Source: Bacillota bacterium
GTDB lineage: Bacteria > Bacillota > Clostridia > Oscillospirales > Acutalibacteraceae
NCBI GenBank assembly: GCA_023418995.1
Contig: JAEZYP010000010.1
Location: 1 to 42,764 of the forward strand
Direction of reading: 5' to 3'
DNA length: 42,764 nucleotides
Position numbers and translations under genes: made by a program. Numbering within the stretch: the first letter of the stretch is position 1; each line of letters opens with the position of its first letter. Under the pieces are notes generated by a model. The model was not told the DNA's origin, ran no database searches, and saw nothing but the letters and a program-made list of their open reading frames with translations. Of the stretch, positions 15,105 through 24,235 are shown piece by piece.

Positions 15105-16967
15105 ATGACCGGCAAGAAATGGCGTGTCCCGGAGTGGATTCAGACCGCGCTGGTTTCGCTCAGACCGCCGGGGAAAATGACGGTAAGCGAGTGGGCGGAT
15201 GAAAACAGAATCCTTTCCCTGTCGGAATCCAGCAAGCCGGGCCCCTGGAGAACGGAATTTGTTCCGTATTTACGCAAAATTATGGACGCGTTTAATGATC
15301 CGGAGGTCGAAGAGATTTCTTTCATAAAGCCGACGCAGGTCGGCGGTACCGAAGCGGTTTTGAACATGATTGGCTATGCCGTTTGTCAGGATCCGGCACC
15401 GATGCTGTTGGTTTATCCGCAGAAGGAACTGGCGGAAATTATCAGCGATCACCGTATCCAGCCTATGATCGCAAATTGCAAAGAGCTGAAAAAGCGCTAT
15501 GACGAAAACAGCAAGCGCATGGATCTGAATTTTACCGGCGGCGTTTATATCGGCATTGTCGGAGCGAATTCTCCAAGTGATCTGGCGAGCCGCCCGGTGC
15601 GGTACGTATTTCTGGATGAAGAGGACAAGTACCCGGTTCGCGCCGGGAAGGAAGCAAGCCCGGCGGCGCTGGCAATGGAACGGCAGAAAACCTATCCGGC
15701 AAGCAAGAAAACCGTAAGAGTGTCCACTCCGGTATTCGAAATTGGCCCGACCTGGCAGAATTGGCTCAAGGCCGACACTCAGATGGAATGCTTTGTTGTC
15801 TGCCCTCATTGCGGGGCAAGCTTGACCTTTAAAATGAAACAGCTGAAATGGCCGGAAGGAAGTACGCCGGATCAGGCAAGGAAAGAAGCGTTTTATGTCT
15901 GTGAGGATTGCGGCTGTATTATATCCGACGCGGAAAAAAGCGAAATGATCCAGCACTGTGAATGGCGGTCGGTCCGTTCAAACGGAAGTAAGCGGCGCAT
16001 CTCATTCAAGCTGAATGCCTTCTATTCGCCCTGGATTCGCTTCGGCGAAATAGCGGCAAACTTTCTGGACAGCAAAAATCAGCCGGAGCTGCTGCAGAAC
16101 TTTATCAACTCCTGGCTGGGCGAGCCGTTTAAGGAAATTGAGCGGGAGCTCGACGCGGAATGGCTGCTCAATCAAAAGCAAAGTCAACATCCAAAGGGTT
16201 TGGTGCCGCCGAACACCGTAATGCTGACCGGCGGCGTGGATGTGCAGAGAAAATCCTTTTATTGGACAATCCGGGCGTGGCGGGCGAATATGACCAGCTA
16301 TAACGTGGCTCACGGTCAGGTTTTTACCTGGCAGGAGGTTGAAGAGGTCATGAATGCATGGTATTCGGATAAGAGCGACGGGAAATATCAGGTGAATCTG
16401 TGCTGTGTGGACTCCGGCGACCAAACGGACGATGTTTATGACTTCTGCGCGGTAAACCGGGAGTGGGCGGTGCCGATCAAAGGCTCCAGTAACCGGATGA
16501 TTACAAAATACCGTCCCACCACAATCGATAAGGACGGTATTTCCAAAGGCATGACCATGCTGATGATCGATACCGATTACTACAAAGATATGATATTTTC
16601 CCGGATTTTCCGGGATGAGGATAACGGCGGCTGGTATCTCCATGATAAATGCGACCCGGAATACGCGGAAATGATCACCGCCGAACAGAAAGTTATCGAG
16701 CGGGTGCGCGGTCACCTGGTCGGTCACTGGGTACAAAAGGCAACCGGCGCGGACAACCACTATCTGGACTGCGAGGTGTACGCCGCCTGTGCCGCCGATG
16801 TGTTCGGAATCCGAACGCTTCGGACAAATCAGGCCAGACGGGAACGCGGCGAATCCATTCCCAAGGAAGCCCCGAAGCAGCAGCCGGTACAGGAGCTGCC
16901 GGTGTACCAAAAAACAAATCCGCTTCACAGCGGGAAATCATTTCGGAAGGGGCGGTGGAAATATTGA
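15105..16967 (+). CDS. Terminase large subunit, GpA family
   Basis: The start is the ATG at 15105, four bases after GGAGGGA, giving 620 residues. The N-terminal ATPase has WADENRILS, a Walker A-like KPTQVGGTE (75-83) and Walker B FLDEED (169-174). A zinc-ribbon segment (CPHCGASL, CEDCGC) sits in the middle. The C-terminal nuclease includes GGVDVQRK and GDQTDDVYDFC acidic motifs. GpA-family enzymes cut at cos sites and drive DNA into the prohead, so this phage is probably a cos-type packager. It follows the small subunit by one base. Confidence 0.95.
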   Translation: MTGKKWRVPEWIQTALVSLRPPGKMTVSEWADENRILSLSESSKPGPWRTEFVPYLRKIMDAFNDPEVEEISFIKPTQVGGTEAVLNMIGYAVCQDPAPMLLVYPQKELAEIISDHRIQPMIANCKELKKRYDENSKRMDLNFTGGVYIGIVGANSPSDLASRPVRYVFLDEEDKYPVRAGKEASPAALAMERQKTYPASKKTVRVSTPVFEIGPTWQNWLKADTQMECFVVCPHCGASLTFKMKQLKWPEGSTPDQARKEAFYVCEDCGCIISDAEKSEMIQHCEWRSVRSNGSKRRISFKLNAFYSPWIRFGEIAANFLDSKNQPELLQNFINSWLGEPFKEIERELDAEWLLNQKQSQHPKGLVPPNTVMLTGGVDVQRKSFYWTIRAWRANMTSYNVAHGQVFTWQEVEEVMNAWYSDKSDGKYQVNLCCVDSGDQTDDVYDFCAVNREWAVPIKGSSNRMITKYRPTTIDKDGISKGMTMLMIDTDYYKDMIFSRIFRDEDNGGWYLHDKCDPEYAEMITAEQKVIERVRGHLVGHWVQKATGADNHYLDCEVYAACAADVFGIRTLRTNQARRERGESIPKEAPKQQPVQELPVYQKTNPLHSGKSFRKGRWKY

Positions 16968-17176
16968 CCGTTGCGGAGCTGCAGCTCAGGCGGGACAATG
17001 TCCTGCTCGCAATCAATAAGATCGAAAACGGGGCACAGGAATACCGAATTGGCTCCCGCACGGTGCGGCGGGCAGACCTTTCCACACTGTATACGGAGTG
17101 GGAAAGCCTGAACCGGCAAATTGAGAATCTGAACCGCCCCTCGGTAACTGTGGCGGTTTTGAGGCGGAGGAGGTAA
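16964..17176 (+). CDS. gpW-like head-tail joining protein
   Basis: This is a small 70-residue protein (LTVAELQLRRDNVLLAINKI, then YRIGSRTVRRADLSTLYTEW) matching the gpW/gpW-like pattern that sits between the GpA terminase and the portal in lambdoid packaging modules. It plugs the portal after packaging. TTG at 16964, overlapping the terminase stop, is preferred, with GGTGG upstream. A GTG nine bases earlier is possible but is only two bases from its ribosome-binding site. Confidence 0.75.
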   Translation: MTVAELQLRRDNVLLAINKIENGAQEYRIGSRTVRRADLSTLYTEWESLNRQIENLNRPSVTVAVLRRRR

Positions 17177-17180
17177 GCGT

Positions 17181-18674
17181 TTGAATCAAAAAATGAGTAT
17201 GATCAACCGTCTTTTGCTGCCGATTGCCCCGAAGGTCGCGGTACGGCGCGAAGCGTGGCGGCAATATGCCCGGAGTTTTTATTCTGCGGCGGATACCAGC
17301 CCCCGAAGCGCCGGCTGGACGACCCGGAACGCCAGCGGAGAATTGAGCAATCAGGGCAGCCGCGATGTTATCCGCGCCCGCGCCCGCGATCTGGAGCGGA
17401 ACAGCGACATCCTTAACGCGGAAATCCTCGCGCTGGAGCGCAATGTCGTCGGTTCGGGGTTTGTGCTGCAGGCGAAAGTGCTGAAAAGCAGCAAGCCTGA
17501 CGATGAGGATGAAGCGCTGAATACGCGGATTGAGCAGTGCTGGCGCAACTGGTGCCGCCCGCAGAACTGCGAAATTACCGGAAGGTTCAGCTTATCGGAG
17601 CTGGGGTGCTTATGTTTGCGGAGGCGCTTTGTTGACGGCGGAGTTCTGCTTCTGAAAGTAATTCAAAATGAACAGTTTAAGCTTCAGCTGCTGGAGGTGG
17701 ATGATCTTGACGGCAGTATTCAAAGCAACGACGGTCACCGGGTCGTCGGCGGAATTGAAATCGATGAATACCGGCGCCCGGTTGCGTACTGCATCAAGAT
17801 TTACGACGGATGGGGATACTGGGTCAAGTCCATATGGGTACCGGCGGACCGGGTGATCTATCTGCCCTACCTGACCAGACCCAGCCAAATCCGCGAAATC
17901 TCACAGACGGCCCCGTCGCTCGGGCGCATAGACGACGTCAACGAGCTGATCGACGCCGCGGTGGAGAAAGAACGGGTGCTCGCGCATTTGTCTGTGGTGG
18001 TCGAAAAGGAAGGGAATACCCTCACCGGGGTGGGAAGCCTCGGGCGCGGTTATGAGAGTGAGACCGGAGCTGCTCCCGATGCACAGGAAGTGCCGCAGGA
18101 AATTCTTGACCAGGGAACGGTTACTTACCTGAAGCCCGGCGAAAAGATATCAACCGTGGCGCCTGCCGGAACCAGCTCGACGGTTGACCCGATGATCAAA
18201 ACGACACAGCGGCTTGCCGGCGGCGGAATCGGTCTCAGCTATGAGGCGGTTTCCCGTGATATGTCACAGGTTAATTACTCCTCGGCGCGTCAGGGTCTTC
18301 TGGAAGATCAGAAAACATACCGCCCCTTGCAGAAATACCTGATTGAACACCTGCTCGATATCATTTATCCCGAATGGCTGGATTGGGCCGTTCTCACCGG
18401 GCAGCTGCAGATTCCGGATTACTTTCGCGATCGTGAAAAGTATCAGTCTCATGTGTGGATTGGTTCCGGGTGGGATTGGGTTGATCCGGTAAAGGAAGCG
18501 AACGCAAACAAGACGGCACTGGAGACCAACCAGAAAACACTGCAGGAAATCTGTGCGGAAAAGGGCAAGGATTGGCGCGATGTTGTACGGCAGAGGGCAA
18601 GGGAAAATCAGATGCTGAATACTATGAGCTTAATTAAGAATGGAGGTAATGAGGATGGATCCAATACTGAATAG
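17181..18674 (+). CDS. Portal protein, lambda gpB family
   Basis: The 497-residue protein starts at TTG 17181 after GGAGGAGGT. Characteristic stretches are SFYSAADTSPRSAGW, SRDVIRARARDLERNSD, VGSGFVLQAKV, LLEVDDLDG, and YSSARQGLLEDQKTYRPLQK near the end. It forms the dodecameric portal through which DNA enters and the tail joins. It sits between the gpW-like gene and the protease-capsid fusion, and overlaps the latter by 20 bases. Confidence 0.93.
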   Translation: MNQKMSMINRLLLPIAPKVAVRREAWRQYARSFYSAADTSPRSAGWTTRNASGELSNQGSRDVIRARARDLERNSDILNAEILALERNVVGSGFVLQAKVLKSSKPDDEDEALNTRIEQCWRNWCRPQNCEITGRFSLSELGCLCLRRRFVDGGVLLLKVIQNEQFKLQLLEVDDLDGSIQSNDGHRVVGGIEIDEYRRPVAYCIKIYDGWGYWVKSIWVPADRVIYLPYLTRPSQIREISQTAPSLGRIDDVNELIDAAVEKERVLAHLSVVVEKEGNTLTGVGSLGRGYESETGAAPDAQEVPQEILDQGTVTYLKPGEKISTVAPAGTSSTVDPMIKTTQRLAGGGIGLSYEAVSRDMSQVNYSSARQGLLEDQKTYRPLQKYLIEHLLDIIYPEWLDWAVLTGQLQIPDYFRDREKYQSHVWIGSGWDWVDPVKEANANKTALETNQKTLQEICAEKGKDWRDVVRQRARENQMLNTMSLIKNGGNEDGSNTE

Positions 18675-20637
18675 CCGTAATTCTGCCGGAAACGGATTGC
18701 TGTTACGGTCGGGAAATCTGGAATTCCGGTCTGTGGAAGGCTCTTCGAACCAGTATGAAATTTCTTTCTCCAGCGAAGCGCCGTTTATGCGGTGGGATAG
18801 GCCGGAAATCCTGTGCCATTCCGCCGACGCGGTTGATCTCAGCGCGTTTACCGGCGAAGGGACCGGAGTTCTGCTGTTTAATCATGGGAATGACGTATCT
18901 TACGGTTCTGTTCCAATCGGCAGGGTAGTAAGGGCGTGGCTGGATGAACCAACGAGGAAATGCAGGGCGGTAATCGAATTTGATGAGGATGACCCTGAAT
19001 GTGTCAGGTTGAAAGGAAAGCTTGATAAGAAAATGCTGACCGGCGTTTCGGTCGGGTATACCGTAGGAGCCTGGATGAGATTGCAGACCGGAGAGAAAAG
19101 CACGGACGGGCGTTTCGTCGGACCGGCAAATATTGCGGTCAAATGGACGCCGAAGGAAATCAGTTTAGCCCCCGTCCCCGCCGATTCAACGGTGGGGCTG
19201 GGTAGAAGTATGAATCAAGAGGAGGCAACAAAAATGGGTGAAGAAAACAACAATGCAGTAACAGCAAATCCCGCCGGAGGGGCGCAGCCGGCAGTCAGAT
19301 CGCAGGCAGGGGAACAATCGGGCAGTACAGCGGCGCAGCAGACAATGCCCGACCCGGTTCAGGCGGAGCGCCAGCGTTCCGCAGAAATCACCGTATTGTG
19401 CCGCAGCTTCCAGATGGATGACGCGGCGGACGGCTATATCCGTTCCGGAGTGTCGCTGGATTCCGTCAGGGCTGAAATTCTTGCAAAGCTGCAGCAGCGT
19501 AACGCGCCGATCAGCGCGGGCGCAGAAGCCGGAGGCGTAAAGGTATCGAAGGATGAGGAGGATAAGGTGCGTTCCGCTGCTGCCGACGGACTTTTGATGC
19601 GCTGCGGAATTAATGTAAAAAAGCCTGCCGAAGGCGCGAGTGAATTCCGCGGCATGAGCGTCAAGGATATCGCCGTTGAGTGCATGATGCGTTCCGGCGA
19701 AACCAAAGCGCACCGCATGAGCAATGAGGAACTGTTTAAAAGGTCCTTGACCCCGGACAGCGCATTTGTGTCTATTGCCGATGATGTCGCAAACCGGACG
19801 GTCCTCGCCGCGCAGGAAACCGCGCCGACCACGTTTCAGGTCTGGACAAACAAGGCCAGTCAGCCGGATTTCCGACCGTCCCACATTTATGAGGTCAGCG
19901 ACGGCGGCGAGCTGGAGGAAATTCCGCAGAACGGGGAGTTTAAAGAAGCAAAGCTCAGTGACCAGCCGGTTGCGACCAGACGTCTGATTACCGTCGGTAA
20001 AATGCTTACTTTTACCAGGCAGATGTTTGTAAATGACGACTTCGGGCAGATTACCCGTTTTCTCACTGCCCACACGCTGGCATTCAACCGCGGAATCAAT
20101 AAGGCGGTATATCAAATCCTTCTTTTGAATCCCGCAATGCTGGACGGCAAGCAGCTTTTCAGCGCGGCGCATAAAAATCTCGGTACCAGGGCGGTACCCG
20201 GAACGTCGGCGTTCAGCGAAGCGCGACGGCTGATGCGCCAGCAGACGGACATGGACGGCAAAACGAAGCTCAACATTGCACCGGCTTATGTTCTGACCGG
20301 CTCTGCCACGGAAACCAGTATAGAGGCGCTGCTTGCGTCTCTCGCCGATCCGTCGCAGAGCAATGCCAACGTCGCGAACGTTTTCCGCAATAAAATGCAG
20401 ATGATCACCGACGCGGAGCTGGATGTGGACAGCGGTGCCCAGCCGTATTTCTTTGCGGCAAATCCGGCGCTTACCCCGTCGATTGAAGTAAGCTATCTCA
20501 ACGGTGCGGAAAGCCCGATTGTTGAGTCCGAGGTCTCTTTTGATCACTTGGGTATCAAGTACCGTGTGTACGGTGATCGCGGAATTACCCTGCTGGGCTA
20601 TAAGGGACTTGTGAAAAATCCCGGCGTAAACGCGTAA
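18655..20637 (+). CDS. Prohead protease-major capsid protein fusion
   Basis: This is a 660-residue fusion. The start is the ATG at 18655, seven bases after GGAGGT. Residues 1-190 resemble the HK97-type (U35) prohead protease: LLFNHGNDVSYGSVPIGRV, KKMLTGVSVGYTV with the catalytic-type serine, and WTPKEISLAPVPADSTVG. A Gly/Gln-rich scaffold-like linker follows (about 190-300). The rest is a capsid domain (DFRPSHIYEVSDGGELEEIP, KMLTFTRQMFVNDDFGQ, YRVYGDRGITLLGYKGL). Cleavage in the linker would release mature capsid. An internal in-frame ATG at 19234 with its own AGAGGAGG site could make the scaffold-capsid part separately. Confidence 0.88.
   Translation: MDPILNSRNSAGNGLLLRSGNLEFRSVEGSSNQYEISFSSEAPFMRWDRPEILCHSADAVDLSAFTGEGTGVLLFNHGNDVSYGSVPIGRVVRAWLDEPTRKCRAVIEFDEDDPECVRLKGKLDKKMLTGVSVGYTVGAWMRLQTGEKSTDGRFVGPANIAVKWTPKEISLAPVPADSTVGLGRSMNQEEATKMGEENNNAVTANPAGGAQPAVRSQAGEQSGSTAAQQTMPDPVQAERQRSAEITVLCRSFQMDDAADGYIRSGVSLDSVRAEILAKLQQRNAPISAGAEAGGVKVSKDEEDKVRSAAADGLLMRCGINVKKPAEGASEFRGMSVKDIAVECMMRSGETKAHRMSNEELFKRSLTPDSAFVSIADDVANRTVLAAQETAPTTFQVWTNKASQPDFRPSHIYEVSDGGELEEIPQNGEFKEAKLSDQPVATRRLITVGKMLTFTRQMFVNDDFGQITRFLTAHTLAFNRGINKAVYQILLLNPAMLDGKQLFSAAHKNLGTRAVPGTSAFSEARRLMRQQTDMDGKTKLNIAPAYVLTGSATETSIEALLASLADPSQSNANVANVFRNKMQMITDAELDVDSGAQPYFFAANPALTPSIEVSYLNGAESPIVESEVSFDHLGIKYRVYGDRGITLLGYKGLVKNPGVNA
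19218..19236 (+). promoter_or_regulatory. Internal ribosome-binding site and start inside the protease-capsid fusion
   Basis: AGAGGAGG (19218-19225) lies eight bases before an in-frame ATG (19234), exactly at the boundary between the protease domain and the scaffold-like linker. Initiation here would give a product of about 467 residues without the protease, similar in logic to nested lambda C/Nu3 translation. Confidence 0.6.
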
Positions 20638-20668
20638 CGCGCACGCTGAGTAGAGGAGGAATTACAGA

Positions 20669-20998
20669 ATGGCAAGATACATACAGGAAGGTAAAATCAT
20701 CAATTACCAAAACGGCACAGATGGAAAAATCAGCTATGGGGATGTTGTCGTGCTCTCTGGTCGGATCGGTGTCGCGTCGGTCGACATCCCGACCGGTTCG
20801 ATCGGCACGGTGCAGCTGGAAGGCGTATTCGAAATTTCCGCGGAAACGTCCGCCGCTTTTACGGTTGGCGAAACCGTGTACTGGGATGGGGCAAACAAAC
20901 GGGTGACCGCGGCGAAGCCGACGTCCGACGCGGTTGTCGCGGGGATTGTGGTGGAGCCGAAAGCCTCATCCGCCGCAGCCGCGTTCATTAAGCTTTAA
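20669..20998 (+). CDS. DUF2190-family capsid decoration protein
   Basis: The 109-residue all-beta protein (YQNGTDGKISYGDVVVLSGR, FTVGETVYWDGANKRVTA, VAGIVVEPKASSA) has the DUF2190 pattern. Members decorate or stabilise the capsid and normally follow the major capsid gene, as here. The ATG at 20669 follows AGAGGAGG. Confidence 0.85.
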   Translation: MARYIQEGKIINYQNGTDGKISYGDVVVLSGRIGVASVDIPTGSIGTVQLEGVFEISAETSAAFTVGETVYWDGANKRVTAAKPTSDAVVAGIVVEPKASSAAAAFIKL

Positions 20999-21012
20999 CG
21001 GAGGGATGCAGC

Positions 21013-21255
21013 TTGATTAGACTGAAACAGCCGTTACTGTGGGATGGTCGCATAGTTCCGAACGGCGCCAGTATTGCGTTACCCGATTCCCTGGAGCGGC
21101 TGATGATTGCCGCCGGAAACGGCGAGTACCCGGATATCGTGGAACAAAATAATGCGGAAAAAGCAGAGCAGGAACAGCAGAGCGGTCTGGAGGATGACGG
21201 ACAGCCTTCTAATTCAGAGCTGAATCTCGGGCGCTCGGGGAGAGCCCGGGAATGA
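21013..21255 (+). CDS. Small head-region protein, unknown
   Basis: The start is TTG at 21013 after GGAGGG. The 80-residue product begins MIRLKQPLLWDGRIVPNGAS, a pattern frequent in short phage proteins between capsid and head-completion genes, and ends in a disordered acidic/Gln-rich tail. It overlaps the next start by four bases. The function is probably structural, but no family can be named with confidence. Confidence 0.55.
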   Translation: MIRLKQPLLWDGRIVPNGASIALPDSLERLMIAAGNGEYPDIVEQNNAEKAEQEQQSGLEDDGQPSNSELNLGRSGRARE

Positions 21256-21584
21256 CGCTCAGTGAACAGATTGGGGAGGATGAAGCAATCTTTTTTGATC
21301 TGGAAGAAATGGCCTCGGTTCATACCATTCAGCTGCCGGGGGACTTTTTGCCGCGGGACGTTCCCGTGATCGTTGACGATACCCAGTTGCAGCAGAACAG
21401 CCTGAAATCGGCGGACGGCACTTATCATGGAGATTTGCTGGTTTTCGTTCGCAAAAATGAGGTGCCGGGGCTTTCAGAGCATACCTTCATTCAATTCGAC
21501 GGAGTGCCGTATCAGGTTGTAAAAGTGGTGGATGAGGACGGAATCCTCCAGGTTACGCTCGGCACCAATATGGGAGGGTTTTAA
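21252..21584 (+). CDS. Head-tail adaptor/stopper-like protein
   Basis: The 110-residue beta-rich protein (MASVHTIQLPGDFLPRDVPV, SADGTYHGDLLVFVRKNEVP, YQVVKVVDEDGILQVTLGTN) has the length, position and strand pattern of gpFII/stopper-type head-completion proteins. It overlaps both neighbours by a few bases, so it is translated as part of the head-completion block. Confidence 0.65.
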   Translation: MTLSEQIGEDEAIFFDLEEMASVHTIQLPGDFLPRDVPVIVDDTQLQQNSLKSADGTYHGDLLVFVRKNEVPGLSEHTFIQFDGVPYQVVKVVDEDGILQVTLGTNMGGF

Positions 21585-22252
21585 TGTCAAATGCTATTTA
21601 TGCCAATACGGAGCAGCTCGATAAAATTGCCGGTTTGCTGCAAGGGTATCCGAAAGAGGCGGTAAGGACTATGAATAGTGTTCTTGGTCGTGTAGCGGAT
21701 ACCGTTAGAGTCGAAGCGGCGCGGCAAATCCCTAAAGTTTTCGGAGCTCCGAAAAACGAGATACGCTCTGCGTTGGATAGTAAACAGCGAAAAGTAATAA
21801 CGATAATGGGCGCTTCCGGAGAAGGCAGCGTTTCTGTTGCCGTTTTGGGACGTTCGCTGACTCTGACACGATTTCAACATTCGCCTTCTTCTCCAGAAGC
21901 TAAAAATGGAAAAAAGCGAAAGAAATATAAGGCAAAAATAAAGATTTATCGGGATAAAGGATTAATCCCTCTCAGGCCAATTCTGGGCGTGGATGGTAAA
22001 AATAAACCCGTATTTCTTATGCCGAATGGCGCTGGAAAATACCTGTTTGCCCGTCGTACCGGAATTGCAAAAGGCTCCAAGGGAGAAGTTAAGGTGCTGA
22101 GATCGTTATCCATACCTCAGATGATTACGAATGAGCGTGTTGGTCCCGTGATCGTGGAAAAGGTCAATCATACTATTTTTACGCGATTGGAACATGAGCT
22201 TGACCGCTCCTTCGGCGGCAATCTGGGAACAAATCTTCTGGGAGGTAAATAA
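21584..22252 (+). CDS. Minor tail protein Z-like (gpZ) tail-completion protein
   Basis: The 222-residue basic protein has an N-terminal helix (QLDKIAGLLQGYPKEAVRTM) and the ARQIPKVFGAPKNEIRSALD segment typical of lambda gpZ-like proteins. A Lys-rich centre (KNGKKRKKYKAKIKIYRDKG) and an HELDRSFGGNLG end follow. It is thought to act at the head-tail interface. Start and stop overlap adjacent genes by one base each. Its GC content is lower than that of its neighbours. Confidence 0.7.
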   Translation: MSNAIYANTEQLDKIAGLLQGYPKEAVRTMNSVLGRVADTVRVEAARQIPKVFGAPKNEIRSALDSKQRKVITIMGASGEGSVSVAVLGRSLTLTRFQHSPSSPEAKNGKKRKKYKAKIKIYRDKGLIPLRPILGVDGKNKPVFLMPNGAGKYLFARRTGIAKGSKGEVKVLRSLSIPQMITNERVGPVIVEKVNHTIFTRLEHELDRSFGGNLGTNLLGGK

Positions 22253-22788
22253 TGCAGACAGTTTCTTCGTTAAATCAGGTAAGGAGCTGGCTGGAGAATT
22301 TGATTGCGGCTGAGCATATCGAGTTGAAGCAGCCGGGCAAGGACAATAAAGCAAGTGCTTATACTCTGGTTGCGCCTGCGGTACATATTTGTTTTGTTCC
22401 TCCAAACGGTCTTGTTGACCCCGCCGGAACACGAGTCCCCTGCCTTGTGGTGGGCACTCCTGAATCAGCCGAAGACAATGACAGCTCATCGATGGAGCTG
22501 CAGATCACCGCGGTTGTTTATGATCCGGGCTTTCAGAAAGAGGATACCGCCGGGCGGCTTCAGCTCGTTCCGAATTTCGACGGCTATATCACGCTTCTGA
22601 ATTTCCTCGATCGGGTCAAAGGGTGGGTACGCCGGGAGGATGGTATAGCAGAGAGGTTTCAACTGGACGGTGCTGTCCGGTTGAAAACATATGAGGAGCA
22701 GCCCTGGCCCTACTGGTACGGCTCCTTATCGTTTACGGTTTCCGGCGTGCCGTATCCGGTTACAAAATACGCCGATGCATTGAATTAA
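22252..22788 (+). CDS. Tail terminator-like protein
   Basis: The 178-residue protein (SLNQVRSWLENLIAAEHIEL, HICFVPPNGLVDPAGTRVPC, LQITAVVYDPGF, PWPYWYGSLSFTVSGVPYPV) lies between the gpZ-like gene and the tail sheath. Tail-terminator (gpU-like) proteins occupy this position in many contractile-tailed phages. The mixed alpha/beta character fits, but motif support is weak. Confidence 0.55.
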   Translation: MQTVSSLNQVRSWLENLIAAEHIELKQPGKDNKASAYTLVAPAVHICFVPPNGLVDPAGTRVPCLVVGTPESAEDNDSSSMELQITAVVYDPGFQKEDTAGRLQLVPNFDGYITLLNFLDRVKGWVRREDGIAERFQLDGAVRLKTYEEQPWPYWYGSLSFTVSGVPYPVTKYADALN

Positions 22789-22804
22789 GGGAGTGATTTT
22801 ACCT

Positions 22805-24235
22805 ATGAGCGAATACAGGCACGGTGCTTATGCTGATCAGGAAGACAGTCTGGACTATACGTCCCCTTCCGGGGTCGGCACGGTACCGGTTTATATCGGG
22901 CGCGCCCCGGTTCACCAGCTGGACGACTATACCGGGAAGACGAATGTTCCGATTTTGATTACCTCCTGGCAGGATGGCCGAAGAAAAATCGGGTACAGCG
23001 ATCTATGGGAGGATTTTGATCTCTGCGAGGCGGTTTACGCGCATTTCTGCAACTCGGTTAACGGCGTGGGACCTATCGTTGTGATTAATGTGCTGAATCC
23101 CGATGATAAAAAGAACGAGACGCAGCAAAGCGAAACCGTGAAATTTATCAAGCGTACAGCCTCAATTCATAACGCCGCGGTCATTCTTTCCACAATAGCG
23201 ATTGAGGGCAAGGAGCTGGGCACGGATTTCAGCGCCGAATACGCGGACGACGGTCTCAGCGTGATTCTCAAAGACCTGAAGGGCGGGCTTGACAGTGTTT
23301 CCGTTTCCTTCTATGAAGCGGATCCGTCCGGCGTGACCGAAGCGGAGCTTATTGCCGGAATCAATGCGGGTGTTCCCCGGGTTTATTACGATCTTTCGGT
23401 TGTGCCGACAATTCTGTGTGCTCCGGGATGGAGCCAGAAGCCCGCCGTTCTCGCGGCGATGATCGCGATGCAGAACAAGATCAACGGTCACTGGTATGCC
23501 TGGATTAATGCGGATATGAACGCTGTAGCCATAAAAACAATTGACGCGGCCATTGCCGCAAAGGAAGCGTATGAAAATGTAACAGGGGCGGCGGCGCTCC
23601 TGTGGCCTATGGCGAAAAAGGGCGACCGCATTTTCCACGCGAGCACACTGGAAACGGTGACGATGCAGTGGGTCGATTACCAGAATAACAATGTGCCGTA
23701 TGAAACGCCATCCAATAAGCAGATCGACATTGATTCCCTCTGCCTTGCGGACGGCACGGCGGTTCGGTTCGACCAGACCGAAGCGAACCGGCTGAACGCG
23801 AACGGAATCGACACGATGACCTTCTGGGAAGGTGCCTGGAGGATGTGGGGACCGCATACCATGAAGTTTGCGGAAGATACGAACGTGAACGCAAGGGACG
23901 TTTTCGACTGCAATGTCAGAATGATGCGCTATGTGGAAAACGCCTTCCAGCGCCGGTACGGCGTCGAGGTAGACAAGCCAATGACAAGGGGGCGAAAGGA
24001 TTCAATTCTGAACGACTTCCAGGCGTGGCTTGACAGCCTGATTCAGGACGGCGCTCTCCTACTTGGCGCGGTTTCGTTTCAGGAATCGAATAATCCGGCG
24101 GGTGATTTGGTGGAGGGCAATTTTGTATTTTCAACGGAATTCACAAATCCGGTGCCCGGCAAGAGTATCAGCAATACGGTTCGCTGGACGTCGGCGGGTT
24201 TGAATTCCTTATTTGGAGGTGGCTCGAATGCGTAA
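22805..24235 (+). CDS. Contractile tail sheath protein (P2 FI family)
   Basis: This is a 476-residue sheath protein. The start is the ATG at 22805, after AAGGGAGTG; an upstream frame extension lacks a site. Indicative stretches are YTSPSGVGTVPVYIGRAPVH, NSVNGVGPIVVINVLNPDD, APGWSQKPAVLAAMIAMQNK, and a C-terminal arm VEGNFVFSTEFTNPVPGKSI. It polymerises around the tail tube and contracts on infection, so element A encodes a myovirus-type particle. It overlaps the tube gene by eight bases. Confidence 0.93.
   Translation: MSEYRHGAYADQEDSLDYTSPSGVGTVPVYIGRAPVHQLDDYTGKTNVPILITSWQDGRRKIGYSDLWEDFDLCEAVYAHFCNSVNGVGPIVVINVLNPDDKKNETQQSETVKFIKRTASIHNAAVILSTIAIEGKELGTDFSAEYADDGLSVILKDLKGGLDSVSVSFYEADPSGVTEAELIAGINAGVPRVYYDLSVVPTILCAPGWSQKPAVLAAMIAMQNKINGHWYAWINADMNAVAIKTIDAAIAAKEAYENVTGAAALLWPMAKKGDRIFHASTLETVTMQWVDYQNNNVPYETPSNKQIDIDSLCLADGTAVRFDQTEANRLNANGIDTMTFWEGAWRMWGPHTMKFAEDTNVNARDVFDCNVRMMRYVENAFQRRYGVEVDKPMTRGRKDSILNDFQAWLDSLIQDGALLLGAVSFQESNNPAGDLVEGNFVFSTEFTNPVPGKSISNTVRWTSAGLNSLFGGGSNA

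Noticed and set aside
19186..20547. 453-codon leftward frame opposite the capsid gene
   Set aside because: It is a long shadow frame from GC-biased codon use on the other strand, Arg/His-rich, with no ribosome-binding site and no family.
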